This document shows positions 1 to 10,246 of a stretch of 37,839 nt of DNA, in pieces. This stretch comes from Syncephalastrum monosporum B8922. Lineage: Eukaryota; Mucoromycota; Mucoromycetes; Mucorales; Syncephalastraceae. Positions within the stretch are counted from its first letter, which is position 1. Every line of letters starts with the position of its first letter. The notes beneath the pieces were generated by a model. The model was not told the origin of the DNA and searched no databases. It was given only the letters and a program-made list of their open reading frames with translations. A program made the translations under genes and the position numbers. Location of the stretch: positions 1 through 37,839 of the forward strand of contig JNEN01000832.1 in the NCBI GenBank assembly GCA_000697355.1. The letters are read 5' to 3'.

Positions 1-3000
1 CCATCTGCTCTAGTACTTTTCTTCGGCTTCGTCGGCGTCTGAGTAGTCTATTAGCTCATCAAAAAGCTCAATAGATTATGGTAACGCGACGTCAAGAAAA
101 AAGCCAGGTGTTCGCTTGCCTTTTAGTTTGCAGCGTTCACAAAGAAGAACAACTACCGAGCAGATAAAAACTGTCTCTTGTTTCCTTAATTGGTAAGCAC
201 TGTCACAAACATAGCGAATGGAAGCCATTCTAATTTCATAGGAATGTGGGATGTTAGGACTAACCTCATCGCACTCTTTCCTCCTTCGCTTGTGGGTGTA
301 CGCTTATTTGATGATATTCAACATAGTGGAATAGATAAACGTTCGACTTGTGTTGTGCTTTCTGGTCTGAGCTGACCACGGTTTTTTATCCGGTGTCGCG
401 GGCTCTCGGTCCCGCCCATTACTACGTTTCACAAACGCCGTCGGCCTTGCTTTTCTGTGTTGCCATTTGACAGCGGCAGCATTCAAATCAAGGCATACTT
501 GCTTTTATTCACTACATTATATCGTTTACTTTTTCTCTTACTGCACGTTTGCGCAGCAATGAGTGACAATTCTACGCTCAAAAGGCTTATAGCTCGTTAC
601 AAAATGCATGCCCTTTTCTAATACCAGCCCAAGCATATATACTACAGAGTCGTACCAAACCTGCAGCAGGAGTATCATAGATAGTTGCAGAAATAGTGCA
701 TCATTCTTCGTTATAGTACTAGTGTGAAATCGGTCCAAGACACGTAAAATTACTAGATAACCCTGATATAATGTATATTACCCTTGCTTACCCGTCCACA
801 GATCACATGTGAGCCTAAGAGATATGTAGACCTCGATCGCCCCAAAAGGCAGTTGTCTGGAAGGCTTATGTATAAGGGAACACAGAGCAGAGTGCAGAGA
901 AAAGTACAATGGAAGGAATCCACACGGGTGTACGGGACTATTGAGCCTCGTCAACTATCTACCTTGATGATGATGCATTCATTTTAAATCGTTTCGTTTC
1001 GTTGCTTTTTTTTTTATGTATACACCGTGAATCAATGGCCAAAGTAAACACTGTAGCCATGATGCGAGCTTAGTCCTGTCGATCTGATCAACAAGGAAGC
1101 TTTGATTAGTCAAAAATAATGGAAAGTGTACTGTATGGTATAGTACTTTCTCGTTTTGAGAAAAGGTAATGTTACAGTAGCTCTTGTCAGGTTTTTCTTT
1201 TTCTTCCGGTGAATGGCGCGACTCGTGATTGGTCAAGCGATTTCCTCGGACGTCATCAATCAGCAGCACTAGCTCCTATCTTCTAGCCTTTCACATATAG
1301 AGCTATTAGTCTATTCACTTCTGCGAAAGAATCACGATACACAAGCGCCGGCCGCGTTGAGTTGCAGAGGTAATGGCCAAAACCGTATCAAGTTTAATGC
1401 GCACGAACGCACCACCCCGTCCGACGAATGTGCCTGCCTTTATTAGCATGCCTACAGTTGTACAATAAACGATCACTGTCATCCACCTTCAGTGGGAATT
1501 GTACTATGCGTTGTAAGCAAAAACAACTCGGCCTTTCTTCTTGTCGTTTTGACAAGCTACATGCTTTCAACAAGGAGAAGAAAATAGGCGGGCTGACCTG
1601 CGTCCTTGAGAGGCATCATGAACCCCAAGACGCTTCGTCGAAATCCACCCATGGAGCTGCTGAGACGTGTCGTTTACCATGGACAAAGCATACAATGAAA
1701 GAGGAACAAAGAAGGAAAGTCGACGCGAATGCTCGCTGCGTGGATTTCCCGCTTTATCGGTCACCTTCACTTTTCATATAGTTTATTATACCAATGCTGC
1801 CATGTCACCATTTCTTTTCCGCATGTGACGTACAGAAGTATACTAAGATTTAGGATGCGATGAATCAAAAAAAGCTTTCAAGCAAGAAGGGGGAGCAGGT
1901 GTTCAAGGACTAAGACGGAGGCATGGTATACACACTGTACCACTGTTGTATACTGTAAACGGTGTCGAAACACAAACACAGCATGACTTGCAATCAAATC
2001 TCGCTTTTGCTGTACTCATTCTTGTAGTGTACCTCCAATTGACAAAGTCTTTGTGATGCAATAAAATCTCAATGTCCCATACCATAATGTGAGTGTCTCT
2101 GACCCAGTACCTCAAATTCGGACAAGGACGCAGAAGAGCACGGCGAGTATGAGAAATAGCAGACGAGATAAAATAAAGAAGAGAGAGACGCTTCAAAATT
2201 CTCGGTTGAAAGCATCGTTGAGACTTCGTCGATGCTTGCCAGAGACACAAAAGAGTGATGCCCACGCAATCGCATCCTCTTCGTCCTACGCTTTTCCCCG
2301 AGTGTGTTTCTGCAGATGGCATCTTTTCTACTGGATTGCCCGTATACGAGTTTCAGTACCCACAGGTCACCAGGCCATGAAGAGTTGCCGGGTCATCCAA
2401 GCCGACGGTAGTGTCTAAAAGCAAACAACCTACTTACTAGCGGATGATTATGATTGTCGGCAATCAATTCGCTCGCTATTCGCACCGTGATGTGTAATCT
2501 CGTAAAAGGCATTCGATTTATCGCTGATTAAGCTTTGTGAAATGGTTGCAGATGTTCGCCATGCGTGTGTTTTTGTCGATACAACTGCGTAGTGTAGCAC
2601 GCATTGCACTTCCTCCGCAGTGTCCCAGAAATAAACCATGCATGCCACGTAGCTTAGCCTTTGCCGATATTCATATGTGACACTGAAACCATTGAACGTC
2701 TTGTTATTGGAGCGGAAGCTTGTATTCAGACTAATATAGTACAACGCACAGACCATGTCATCCCCGTATGCTATGTGACGCACCAAGACTTCTACTGGAG
2801 CTGCTGTGTACAAACATAATACAAGAAATCTTACAGCACAGCACTTTGTAACCAACTTGTTTCGTGTACGGTCTATTTGTATGCATACAAACATGTACAC
2901 GCCGTGTAGCAACTCAAAAGTTTATTCTAGGCATAATAGAGCGGTGTTACACGGTTACTCCGATACTCAGATTGCCATAGAATCATTACAATGTCTACCT

Positions 3001-3085
3001 CTTTCATGTTGACAATGGACTCTTCCACTTCTTTTCTTTTTACCCACCCACCACAGCACCTGCCGCAGCACTCACACTCACACGC
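1..3085. other. Gene-poor stretch, nothing recognised
   Basis: I see no protein-coding gene with recognisable similarity here. Open frames are short, overlap in conflicting frames and lack domain signatures; the longest (2448-2912, minus, 154 codons) has no motif I know. Positions 10-66 on the minus strand encode an acidic run ending in a stop, which could be the last exon of a gene lying mostly elsewhere, but I found no matching upstream exon. The base composition is AT-rich with homopolymer tracts, as in the other intergenic parts of the window. Confidence 0.6.
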
Positions 3086-3086
3086 G

Positions 3087-3113
3087 TCATTCTCACCTGA
3101 CGCCTGAGAATGA
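3087..3113. repeat. Perfect 9-bp inverted repeat upstream of the candidate RNA gene
   Basis: TCATTCTCA (3087-3095) and TGAGAATGA (3105-3113) are exact inverted copies separated by 9 nt. The palindrome lies about 75 bp before a TATA-like box and about 130 bp before the GC-rich candidate RNA. It could bind a dimeric regulator or form a small hairpin; the function is unknown. Confidence 0.6.
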
Positions 3114-3185
3114 AAAATATTTTCACCAGCGCGAGACCTCATTGGCTGCAGATAAAAAAAATTTCGCGCTCAGGTGTCAAAAAAC

Positions 3186-3193
3186 TATTTAAA
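3186..3193 (+). promoter_or_regulatory. TATA-like box of the candidate Pol III RNA
   Basis: TATTTAAA lies about 25-30 bp before the estimated 5' end of the candidate structural RNA. An inverted CCAAT-type ATTGG occurs near 3143. An upstream TATA box plus a terminal T-run is the arrangement known for external-promoter Pol III genes such as U6, RNase P or MRP RNA. The start site is inferred. Confidence 0.4.
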
Positions 3194-3214
3194 CGCGTCC
3201 TTTTTTTCGCCTCT

Positions 3215-3518
3215 TCGTTTTTCTTTTCTTTTCTTTATTCAATTTGTGGAGGGCATCCCGGGGTTTGGCAGGCCCCAGGCCCCATGAAGCAGACAAGCTG
3301 ACTACCAGGAGGCACTACCGGGCTTGTATAAAGTAACAGGGAGGAATGTGTGGGCCACTTCCCATGAGGCCTAGCCAGGGCCGAAGACGGGTTCCGGTTT
3401 GGGCACGAGTCCCCAAAGTGATGGAAGAGGATTGACGGGTGCCCATCTCCACGCGATAATTCTCGGGCAACGGACTACCTTCGGGTAGGACGGCTAAGAG
3501 GCACCCATTCTTTTTTTT
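3215..3518 (+). ncRNA. Candidate structured Pol III RNA, class unknown
   Basis: A GC-rich island of roughly 270-300 nt sits in AT-rich DNA, with a TATA-like box about 30 bp upstream and a run of eight T at its end. Visible helices include a closing stem GGGTGCC (3437-3443) with GGCACCC (3500-3506). Inside it is a perfect CTACC-TTCG-GGTAG hairpin (3475-3488). A third helix pairs TTTGGG (3398-3403) with CCCAAA (3412-3417). A UUCG-capped stem plus an oligo-T end suggests a folded Pol III transcript. The length fits RNase P, RNase MRP or signal recognition particle RNA. I see only weak local resemblance to RNase P conserved blocks (near 3340 and 3490) and no convincing SRP motif, so the class is left open. 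The 5' end is approximate. Confidence 0.45.
3511..3518 (+). terminator. Oligo-T Pol III-type terminator
   Basis: Eight consecutive T follow directly after the last helix of the candidate RNA, interrupted upstream only by TTC. RNA polymerase III stops at runs of four or more T. Many other T-runs occur in this genome, so the site gains weight only from the helices before it. Confidence 0.4.
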
Positions 3519-4233
3519 ATGCAATAGTAAAAATGATAAAGAACAATAAAGAGAGGAAAAGGCGGGTAATTTCTTTTTTTTTTTGTTTGGTTTCATGCAC
3601 AGCACGACGCGTCTTTTGTGCCACCCATTGAGTGGTTGAGGAGACTCTTGCTTTCTTTTTCTTGCTGCTTACCATGGTTTTGAAAGAAAGAGTTTCTTGA
3701 GCATGCTCAACAATCGGTTCTCTTTTTTTAAAGGTGTTCTGATACCTTATTCTTGTAGGTCATAGATTCACACGAAGAGATGTTTCATTACGCATTGCAT
3801 GATTCACAACCCAAACCGAATGTGCGAGGCCGAACACTACCCTTCCCTATTACCACAGCAAAACAAACTACTCTACCGTTATACTTTGCGATTTTGACAG
3901 ACCTTGCCCTCTTTTTACCTGGAAGCAAAAGTGCATTCTAATGGAGACACACACAGAAAAGCAAAAGGACATCAAAGCGACCACGCATCTTCTCTCCTTT
4001 TGACGATCTCAACTTGAGAACACTGTGCAGATCCCGCCATAGGTGGATATTGTCAACCATCAGAAACAGTCAGCTCCCCACCGTCCTCGACATCAGGAAT
4101 GCCCACCAGTGCCAAATCGACGATCAATAGGTCGACGAGTGTAGTAACTAGCGACCAAGGTTCACTCCTCTCGGCAGGGCCAATTCAGGACAGTGTACAT
4201 TATATATTTCTATTATCATAAAGCAATGGTCTG

Positions 4234-4257
4234 GAGTTTGAGTTTGAGTTTGAGTTT
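4234..4257. repeat. Four tandem GAGTTT hexamers
   Basis: The unit GAGTTT is repeated four times without interruption, followed by a short TG-rich run. It is probably a slippage microsatellite. It lies about 30 bp before the first copy of the 24-bp direct repeat. Confidence 0.8.
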
Positions 4258-4284
4258 GTGTGTGTGCCTGTCGGCAACTGCACA

Positions 4285-4375
4285 TGTCAAACGGCGTGGC
4301 GCGGCTTACAGATATGCACGCTGACGCTTGACATTGCGTACAGAAATCGGCTGTCAAACGGCGTGCTACGGCTTA
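4285..4375. repeat. 24-bp imperfect direct repeat
   Basis: Copies at 4285-4308 and 4352-4375 share TGTCAAACGGCGTG followed by CGGCTTA and differ only in the three bases between these blocks. They start 67 bp apart. The block is GC-rich in an AT-rich setting and may be a small duplicated element or a pair of protein sites. Confidence 0.7.
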
Positions 4376-5518
4376 TAACCTTCTGCAAAAGAAGTAGCGC
4401 AGTGCCGCTAAACCAGGATTCAAAGCAGGACACAAGATTGACGGAAGGATCATGCTAAAAACAGGAGCGGCAATGACCAAGACATTCTACATGCTTCTTT
4501 TCAATACAGTATCAAGAGCATATCCATGAAAACCAGCCTTTCGGCAGCTTCGGTTTTCCGTGACGTTGCAACGCACGAGGCCACTGTGCAGCCAGAGGAT
4601 CTAGGAGGGTGATGAAGCATCCCACCTCGTGTGAGCAAATTGTGAAAAGAATGGCAACGTGCACTACCTTTGATACAGCATTCGCGAATGCTGCGACGGC
4701 AAAACTATAGCACAATCCTGCATACCAGACACATTCGACACACCCATTCCGTACAAACAGAGGTCATCCTACCTTTTCCAGTGTATACTAACCTTTGTAA
4801 GAGTCCCTCGGCATTTGCTTCAACAGGCATTTTGACTTGCACCCGGCGGAAACTTGACCAAGACGAAACTGACTCATTGCAATCTACAAAGCAGACGTGA
4901 ACACGGCTCACAAAATGCATCATGTCAAATACCGCGTTTTTAAGCCTTGCACGCACCTTGACACCGATAGGAAATAATCGTGCAGACGACGAGGACTTGA
5001 TTTCAGCATAAATGCCTCCTTCATTTTTCGCCACTATGGCTGCATGACGAGAGTTTTGAAACGAGAATGTGAAATCGAAATAGGCATGTAAACAAAAGAA
5101 ATCCTTTGTTATGAACAGAGAGAATTGAATTGGAGCGTTTCTAAATATAATAGATCATATATGGCAAGTATGCGACATTGAGAGAGAAAGAGAAGTGCTT
5201 TCGAAGCAATTGGAAAAATCACTGCGCGTACAATAGTACGTGTATCATTCTTTTGATCAAACAAGTAACATGGCTCATATATCTGCAAGGAGAGCAAAAA
5301 GAGTCTCGTTGACTTCTGTCTTGATTGTCTGCTATGGTCGAGGTGCCATGCCATACAAGAATACTGTTTGTATAACGATCAGTTGAGAGGCCCTGACGAT
5401 GAACCTCATATTACCAGGACCGTATCTGTCTTTTCCAACGTCCATATGTGACGTGACGCCACATGAAAAAAAACTTGGGTGCTAACAGATCAATCAAAAA
5501 AGAGAATGATTAAAGTTT

Positions 5519-5527
5519 TATATAAAA
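5519..5527 (+). promoter_or_regulatory. TATA box of the Ste12-type gene
   Basis: TATATAAAA occurs about 150 bp before the Ste12 start codon and is followed by a long pyrimidine-rich leader (about 5530-5600), a pattern common in fungal promoters and 5' untranslated regions. Confidence 0.5.
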
Positions 5528-5669
5528 TACTTCCCTCCCCTTGCGAAAAAGCTCTTCTTTTTTCCCTTTTTACTTTCTTCCCCTATTCTCCTCCAGTTCA
5601 CATACATAAGTATAGTCTCCTGATACGTTTCATAATCAATACCAGATATCCACCCCCAAAAACAACCGG

Positions 5670-6560
5670 ATGACCTACACAACCGCACCCTCCTCTTCCT
5701 CTGCAGCCAGCGTTCACAGCAGTACGCCACCCCCGGCCACGACACACACCGACGAGCGATCTTTGCACCGCCACACGAGCAGCACGGGCAGCAGCACGGG
5801 CAGTGGTGGTGGTAGCGGTGGCGGCGGCGGGAGCAACAATATGGCTAACAATAATACGCTCGCCGTCGGGCTCCTGCCGAAACCGAGCGACGCCGATGTG
5901 GAGCAACGCCAGCTGATGATCGACCGGCTAAAGGAGTTTCTAGCAACGGCCACAAACGGGTGGCAGGAGCACCAGTCGGTCAAGGCGTTCGGACTTCCGT
6001 CAGGCGAGAACGTGTCGTGTGTGTTTTGGAACAACTTGTTTCACATTACAGGAACGGATATCGTGCGGGCACTGCTGTTTCGATTTTATGCGTTTGGCCG
6101 ACCTGTGCGCAACCTCAAGAAATTTGAAGAAGGGGTGTTCAGCGACCTGAGGAACCTCAAGCCCGGCCAAGACGCGTGCCTTGAAGAACCTAAATCGGAG
6201 TTCCTCGATATGCTTTACAAAAACAACTGCATACGAACCCAAAAGAAGCAAAAGGTGTTTTATTGGTTTAGCGTCCAGCATGACCGTCTGTTTCTCGATG
6301 CGCTCGAGCGTGACCTCAAGCGTGAAAAGATGGGAATTGAACCTACCAGTCGAGCTATGGCTGAACCAGCCACATCCTTACACCTCGACGCCACGCACGA
6401 CTTGTTTGATCAGCTCAGAAAATCGATGGCCCTTTCCGCTGCTGCAACCGCACACGCTTTAATCGCGGACGCCGACCAACAACAACAGCAGCAGCAACAG
6501 CAACAGCAACAAAAAGCACATCACGCTTCCTCTCCCTCGCTTATCCACTCTACTTCATAG
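5670..6560 (+). CDS. STE12: Ste12-type homeodomain transcription factor, short form
   Basis: Single-exon gene of 296 residues. Residues about 78-220 form the fungal STE (Ste12) DNA-binding domain, with family landmarks VSCVFWNNLFHITGTDIVR, KKFEEGVFSDLRNLK, NNCIRTQKKQKVF and FLDALERDLKREKM. Ste12 proteins are nuclear regulators of mating, filamentation and invasive growth downstream of a MAP kinase cascade; that role is inferred from the family. The N-terminus (1-70) is rich in Ser, Thr and Gly, and the protein ends shortly after a polyglutamine run (about 266-277). Ste12 proteins are usually 600 or more residues, and many fungal forms carry C2H2 zinc fingers; none is seen here. The last 100 coding bases contain no GT that could serve as a hidden splice donor, so the early end looks genuine. 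Confidence 0.9.
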   Translation: MTYTTAPSSSSAASVHSSTPPPATTHTDERSLHRHTSSTGSSTGSGGGSGGGGGSNNMANNNTLAVGLLPKPSDADVEQRQLMIDRLKEFLATATNGWQEHQSVKAFGLPSGENVSCVFWNNLFHITGTDIVRALLFRFYAFGRPVRNLKKFEEGVFSDLRNLKPGQDACLEEPKSEFLDMLYKNNCIRTQKKQKVFYWFSVQHDRLFLDALERDLKREKMGIEPTSRAMAEPATSLHLDATHDLFDQLRKSMALSAAATAHALIADADQQQQQQQQQQQQKAHHASSPSLIHSTS

Positions 6561-7804
6561 CTCCTGATTTTGTAGCAGTAAAGTGGTAAACGTAGCATCA
6601 CAAGAAGGCATGAACAGAGCCCTTAGAACACCTCCTATGGTTGACATCATCAGGACATAGCCAAAAGTAAAACGGGATTATCATGTGTCATTTCGACAGT
6701 GAGGATTTGAATCATGTGATTGATGATAGTATTGTACTCAAAAAGTTGTTTTACCATCGGTGTGTCCTACTGTCTCGTTCTGTTACAAGACGGCTCTCAA
6801 TCTGTGCAGCTGCATTGCGGCTGGTGTGCCGAATTTACGAGCAGAGAGGGGCATGAAAATCAAAAGCATGACTGTGCTTTCACGTACCTATTGTAGACTT
6901 CCATCAATCGTTTGCAACCTCAGTTAGATGTGCCTGCTAGCGCGACTAAAAATATGTAGTAAATTTACAAAAAAAATTCTGTACAAACTCATATCATACA
7001 AAGCAGCAGTAATCTGAGACCTAGCGAGGAAATGATGCAAGAGCGATGGCTGAATTATAAGACATATAGATTGGGGAAGAACATACATGGATTTTGCACA
7101 ACTACATCTCCCTTCATAATTTGAGTTCATGTCTTTTAATTTGAAATGTGCTATGCATAATCAGAAGTACGCCGTGCAGTAGTCATAGCGTCCAATACAC
7201 GAGCAAAAACGACAACCACTTTTTGCTCGACTTCCCCCAAGCCTCATTGATAGCAGACTCAAGCTTTCTCGGGCCTCATTCAATAGAAAAAAACGAAAGC
7301 AATAAAAAGCCATTGGGTGAGTGAGCAAAGGCACAGTTACGGAATACTAGTTAGATGTTTGGAAGTCCCGTGGTGGATGAAACGGACCGACATACGCGTA
7401 GACTATGCTTAAATCCAGGCATCGGCCGATATTGCTTGATATGTAGAGAGCCTCGCGTCAACCGCCCTGAGCTGAGTGCAGCCGTTTCAGTCGGTGATTT
7501 AAATGAAGTAAGAAAATAGGATGTTCCCAGAACGAACATGATGCTGAAAACAGTCAGTGAAGCTTCTAACAGTAGGGAACGAAGTGATTAGATTGAAGTG
7601 GGTGTCAAAAGGTCCGTTGGATGCTCTCGCCGAGAAAATTGGGAAATGCTTCTCTCGTTGGCTAATCTGAGGTGTTTTCAGAGAGAGCGAGGTGCTGGAC
7701 TGCATCGCATTGATACGATTATGGTGGTTATCCTTATTGGTTCGGGCTTGTCCTACCGTACGCGGCCTTTGCTCAGCTCGGCTCCTTTTCTCTACATACT
7801 CTTG
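6561..7804. other. Intergenic, nothing recognised
   Basis: About 1.2 kb between the Ste12 and F-box genes, AT-rich, with small conflicting open frames only. It should contain the Ste12 3' untranslated region and the F-box promoter. No clear TATA box or RNA gene was found. Confidence 0.6.
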
Positions 7805-9090
7805 ATGACAGACACGTTGACGGAGGACTGCCTCCAAGTTGTATTCAGTTACCTCGCCTGTCCCGTGGCGCTTCGCACAGCGGCCTTGGTGTGCAGGCGC
7901 TGGTCACGTGCAGCGTCCGAACACACCGTCGTAAGTTCGTGAGTTCAAAGTGGGAGCCAGCCGCAGCCGACACCCGCTTATGCCAGCAGTATTAGTGGCG
8001 TCACCTGGTATTCGATCAACGCGGCCTGTTTGAAAAGTACGCGCGCTTCCTGGCCAGCCCAGCCATGGCGCGATGGCGTCAAGCGGTGCAGGTTCTTACC
8101 ATCAGGAAGTGGCACGAGAAGCGACAACACGTCCATCTCTACCAGCTCCCCATCCGCGTTTTCAGCAATCTGAAAACGTTGGAGACCGTCAACCTGTGTC
8201 TCCACGAGGTGTCCCAGCTCCTTGCGCAGGTTCAGCTCGATGCACTTGTCTGCCGCCGCATCGAGCCGTGGTGCATGGTGCAGAACCTCGAGTGGCGGCT
8301 TTTTGCCAACCAAGCACGCCTGCGCCGCCTTGAGCTGTTTTTCATGGACAACGGGTACAGTGGGTTTGGGTCTGCGTACATGGGTGCGCAAGAGGACGAT
8401 GAGCTGGGCGCTTGGATGGCGCAGCTCGAGGTCTTCAGCGCCGTCAACGTCCGCCTCACACCCGCCACCCGCAACCGCCTGACCGGCACAAGAGATCCGC
8501 TCGAGCACGAAATCTTGTTGCCCTTCCTGACCCGCGTCCGTAATCTCCAGTACGGCTTTTGCTTATGGTGGAGCGCACGCACCTGGCACAAGTGCTTCCT
8601 GCCCCTGTGCCAGCGCAACCGCCTCGCGCATCTCACCCTCCACGGCTGGGCCCACCTCGACCTCGAAGAGTCCACGCAGCCGGAAAGGTTCGAGGCTGAG
8701 CACGCCATGGCCTCCTGCTTCGCTGCTCTGACCGGCCTACACACCCTGACCCTCGTCGACTTTCTGCTCTGCGATGGGGTGAGACTCGGCGTGCGCGACA
8801 TGCGGCCTCGGCTATTGACTTTACGCTACAGCGCCGAGTTTGGCAACTGCGGGTTTACGGTCCCACCCCATCCGCATTTGCTCCTCGGCGAACCCTTTGA
8901 GGCTCTGGTCAACACGCTCGCGCAAGTGGAGGTACGTCTCGATCTGCGGTTTCATCCAAAGTGGTTCGAAGACCGAGAAAATCTGGATGGTTTTCACGCG
9001 TATCTCGACCGCGTTATACCCGACTCCTTCCGTCCATTATTCCATTTCGTGGTTCACGATGACGATAAGAGCACTACATTCTTGGAATAA
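7805..9090 (+). CDS. F-box protein with leucine-rich C-terminal region
   Basis: Two exons, 7805-7930 and 7996-9090, joined across a 65-nt intron (GTAAGT to TATTAG, phase 0), give 406 residues. The start was chosen because the F-box begins within a few residues of this Met: LTEDCLQVVFSYLACPVALR followed by AALVCRRWSRAA. The exon junction restores the usual F-box ending (HTV then WRHLVF). F-box proteins bind Skp1 in SCF ubiquitin ligases and recruit substrates through the C-terminal region, here a Leu-rich sequence with irregular strand-like repeats (for example LKTLETVNLCL, LAHLTLHGW, GLHTLTLVDF) that could be divergent leucine-rich repeats. The substrate is unknown. Such F-box families are large in mucoralean fungi as I recall them. 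Confidence 0.8.
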
Positions 9091-9931
9091 TATATCCTTC
9101 TTCATGGTTTTGTCGCCGCCCTCTTAAATAAGTGTCATGTGTATTTCTTTTATTGCAGATGCAACTATGAACGCGTTGGGTCAAGCCTGATGATGCAGGA
9201 ATATGCAGGACCAAAGCCTTCTTCTGTTTCTTCTCTGCTGGTCGATGATGCAGGCGGGAGGCTACAGTTGAAGGAAGTGGTACAGAATCTGATATCATAT
9301 CTAAATTGCGATGCCGTGTCTCTCAGACGATGGCGTCACGAAAACCCCATGCACGGACAGCAAGCGACGACGGTTGTGCTATACACAGTAAGCGGCGGAG
9401 TGAGATGACTCGGGGGATTTGGGGGGTGGGGAGGGGATTCGGACTGCGTTGGAGTGGAGATAATACACACGCCGCATAAATTTCGACCAGGGATGCATCA
9501 CACGTCAGGATCACACTGGACCCGTGCATCCCACCAGACTGCTGGGTAGAATGAACCCACGTATGCGGCTACATTCAGCACAAGGCCCAAACGCACGAGA
9601 ATGAGAGTGACAGAGAGAGAGAGAGAGGCATACGAAGACAGAGAACACCCTAGAATGATTTCATGCGACGATCGGTCACACAAGTGGTTCAACCTCACCT
9701 GCCCGTTCCGTGTCGTGTGTTTCACAATACAAAACACCATGCCGGGCTAAATTCAGATCACCACACTATATTTACGCACGCACCCACACAAACCACGGAC
9801 CCTCGCTCATATACGATGCAAAAAAAAAAACCAGACACATCGATGATGTATGGGGAAGGAACTAGGCAGGTAGCATGTATTTCATATTATACAAGAGAAA
9901 AAGAGAGTGCTTGGCTTGCGTAGAGATAGAA
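9091..9931. other. Intergenic with GA-rich microsatellite
   Basis: The stretch lies between the 3' ends of the convergent F-box and membrane-protein genes. It holds a short GA repeat near 9612-9628, a poly-A tract near 9820-9829 and no coding signature. Confidence 0.6.
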
Positions 9932-10246
9932 TTACAGACGCAGACCGCCATTGTACTTGGCGTAACCCAGAACGATTGCGACACCCACGACGAGACCTAC
10001 AAATCAATGCATATATGAGCTTTCAGCAAAGATAAGACGCGACCTTTCATCATGCGACATACCCTGATAGAAACCAAGGGCGGTAGGCGAGGTCAAAAAG
10101 TTCTCGGCCTCATCAATCTTGGGGCCGGCACGGCGACGAAGCTCGTCTAGTTCGTGTCGCAGACGGCTGACTTCGTCCTGCGCGCTGCTGGCGGCCTTGT
10201 CAATGTTTTCGTTCACCTTGCGCTCGGCTTCACGGGAGTTGGACAT
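9932..10246 (-). CDS. Small tail-anchored membrane protein, unknown family
   Basis: Two exons on the minus strand, 10246-10063 and 9996-9932, with a 66-nt intron (GTATGT to TTGTAG), encode 82 residues. The intron splits a Gly codon and joins LGFYQ to GLVVGVAIVLGYAKYNGG. The N-terminal about 50 residues are charged and predicted to be helical or coiled (heptad-like DEVSRLRHELDELRRRAG). The C-terminus is one hydrophobic segment with small residues and a very short tail (LRL), the layout of a tail-anchored or mitochondrial outer-membrane protein. No known family is recognised. The splice signals and the coherent membrane segment created by splicing make the gene model credible. It diverges from the SNF2 gene across about 0.6 kb. 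Confidence 0.7.

Larger units (their letters stand above)
3519..5518. other. Intergenic stretch with a possible unidentified minus-strand coding fragment
   Basis: No gene is recognised. The minus-strand frame from 5154 to 4705 is open for 150 codons without an ATG at its upstream end, and its composition looks protein-like around 5080-4800 (for example IVAKNEGGIYAEIK). It could be an internal exon of an unknown gene or a decayed remnant, but no family is recognised and the flanking exons are not convincing. Other contents are four GAGTTT hexamers (4234-4257), a 24-bp imperfect direct repeat (4285-4375), and AT-rich filler. Confidence 0.4.

Noticed and set aside
10..66. Acidic C-terminal-looking peptide on the minus strand at the window edge
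   Set aside because: Only about 18 codons, with an in-frame stop just upstream and no convincing donor exon; kept only as a note.
2448..2912. 154-codon minus-strand open frame
   Set aside because: It is rich in Cys, Tyr and Ser with no motif, no intron support and no protein-like neighbours; most likely chance.
5598..6034. Minus-strand open frames with Ala/Arg/Pro-rich sequence opposite Ste12
   Set aside because: They are low-complexity products of the Ser/Gly repeats of the Ste12 N-terminus read backwards.
6711..6733. GATTCAAATCC on the minus strand, like a tRNA B box
   Set aside because: No cloverleaf can be drawn around it and no A box is found at the right distance.
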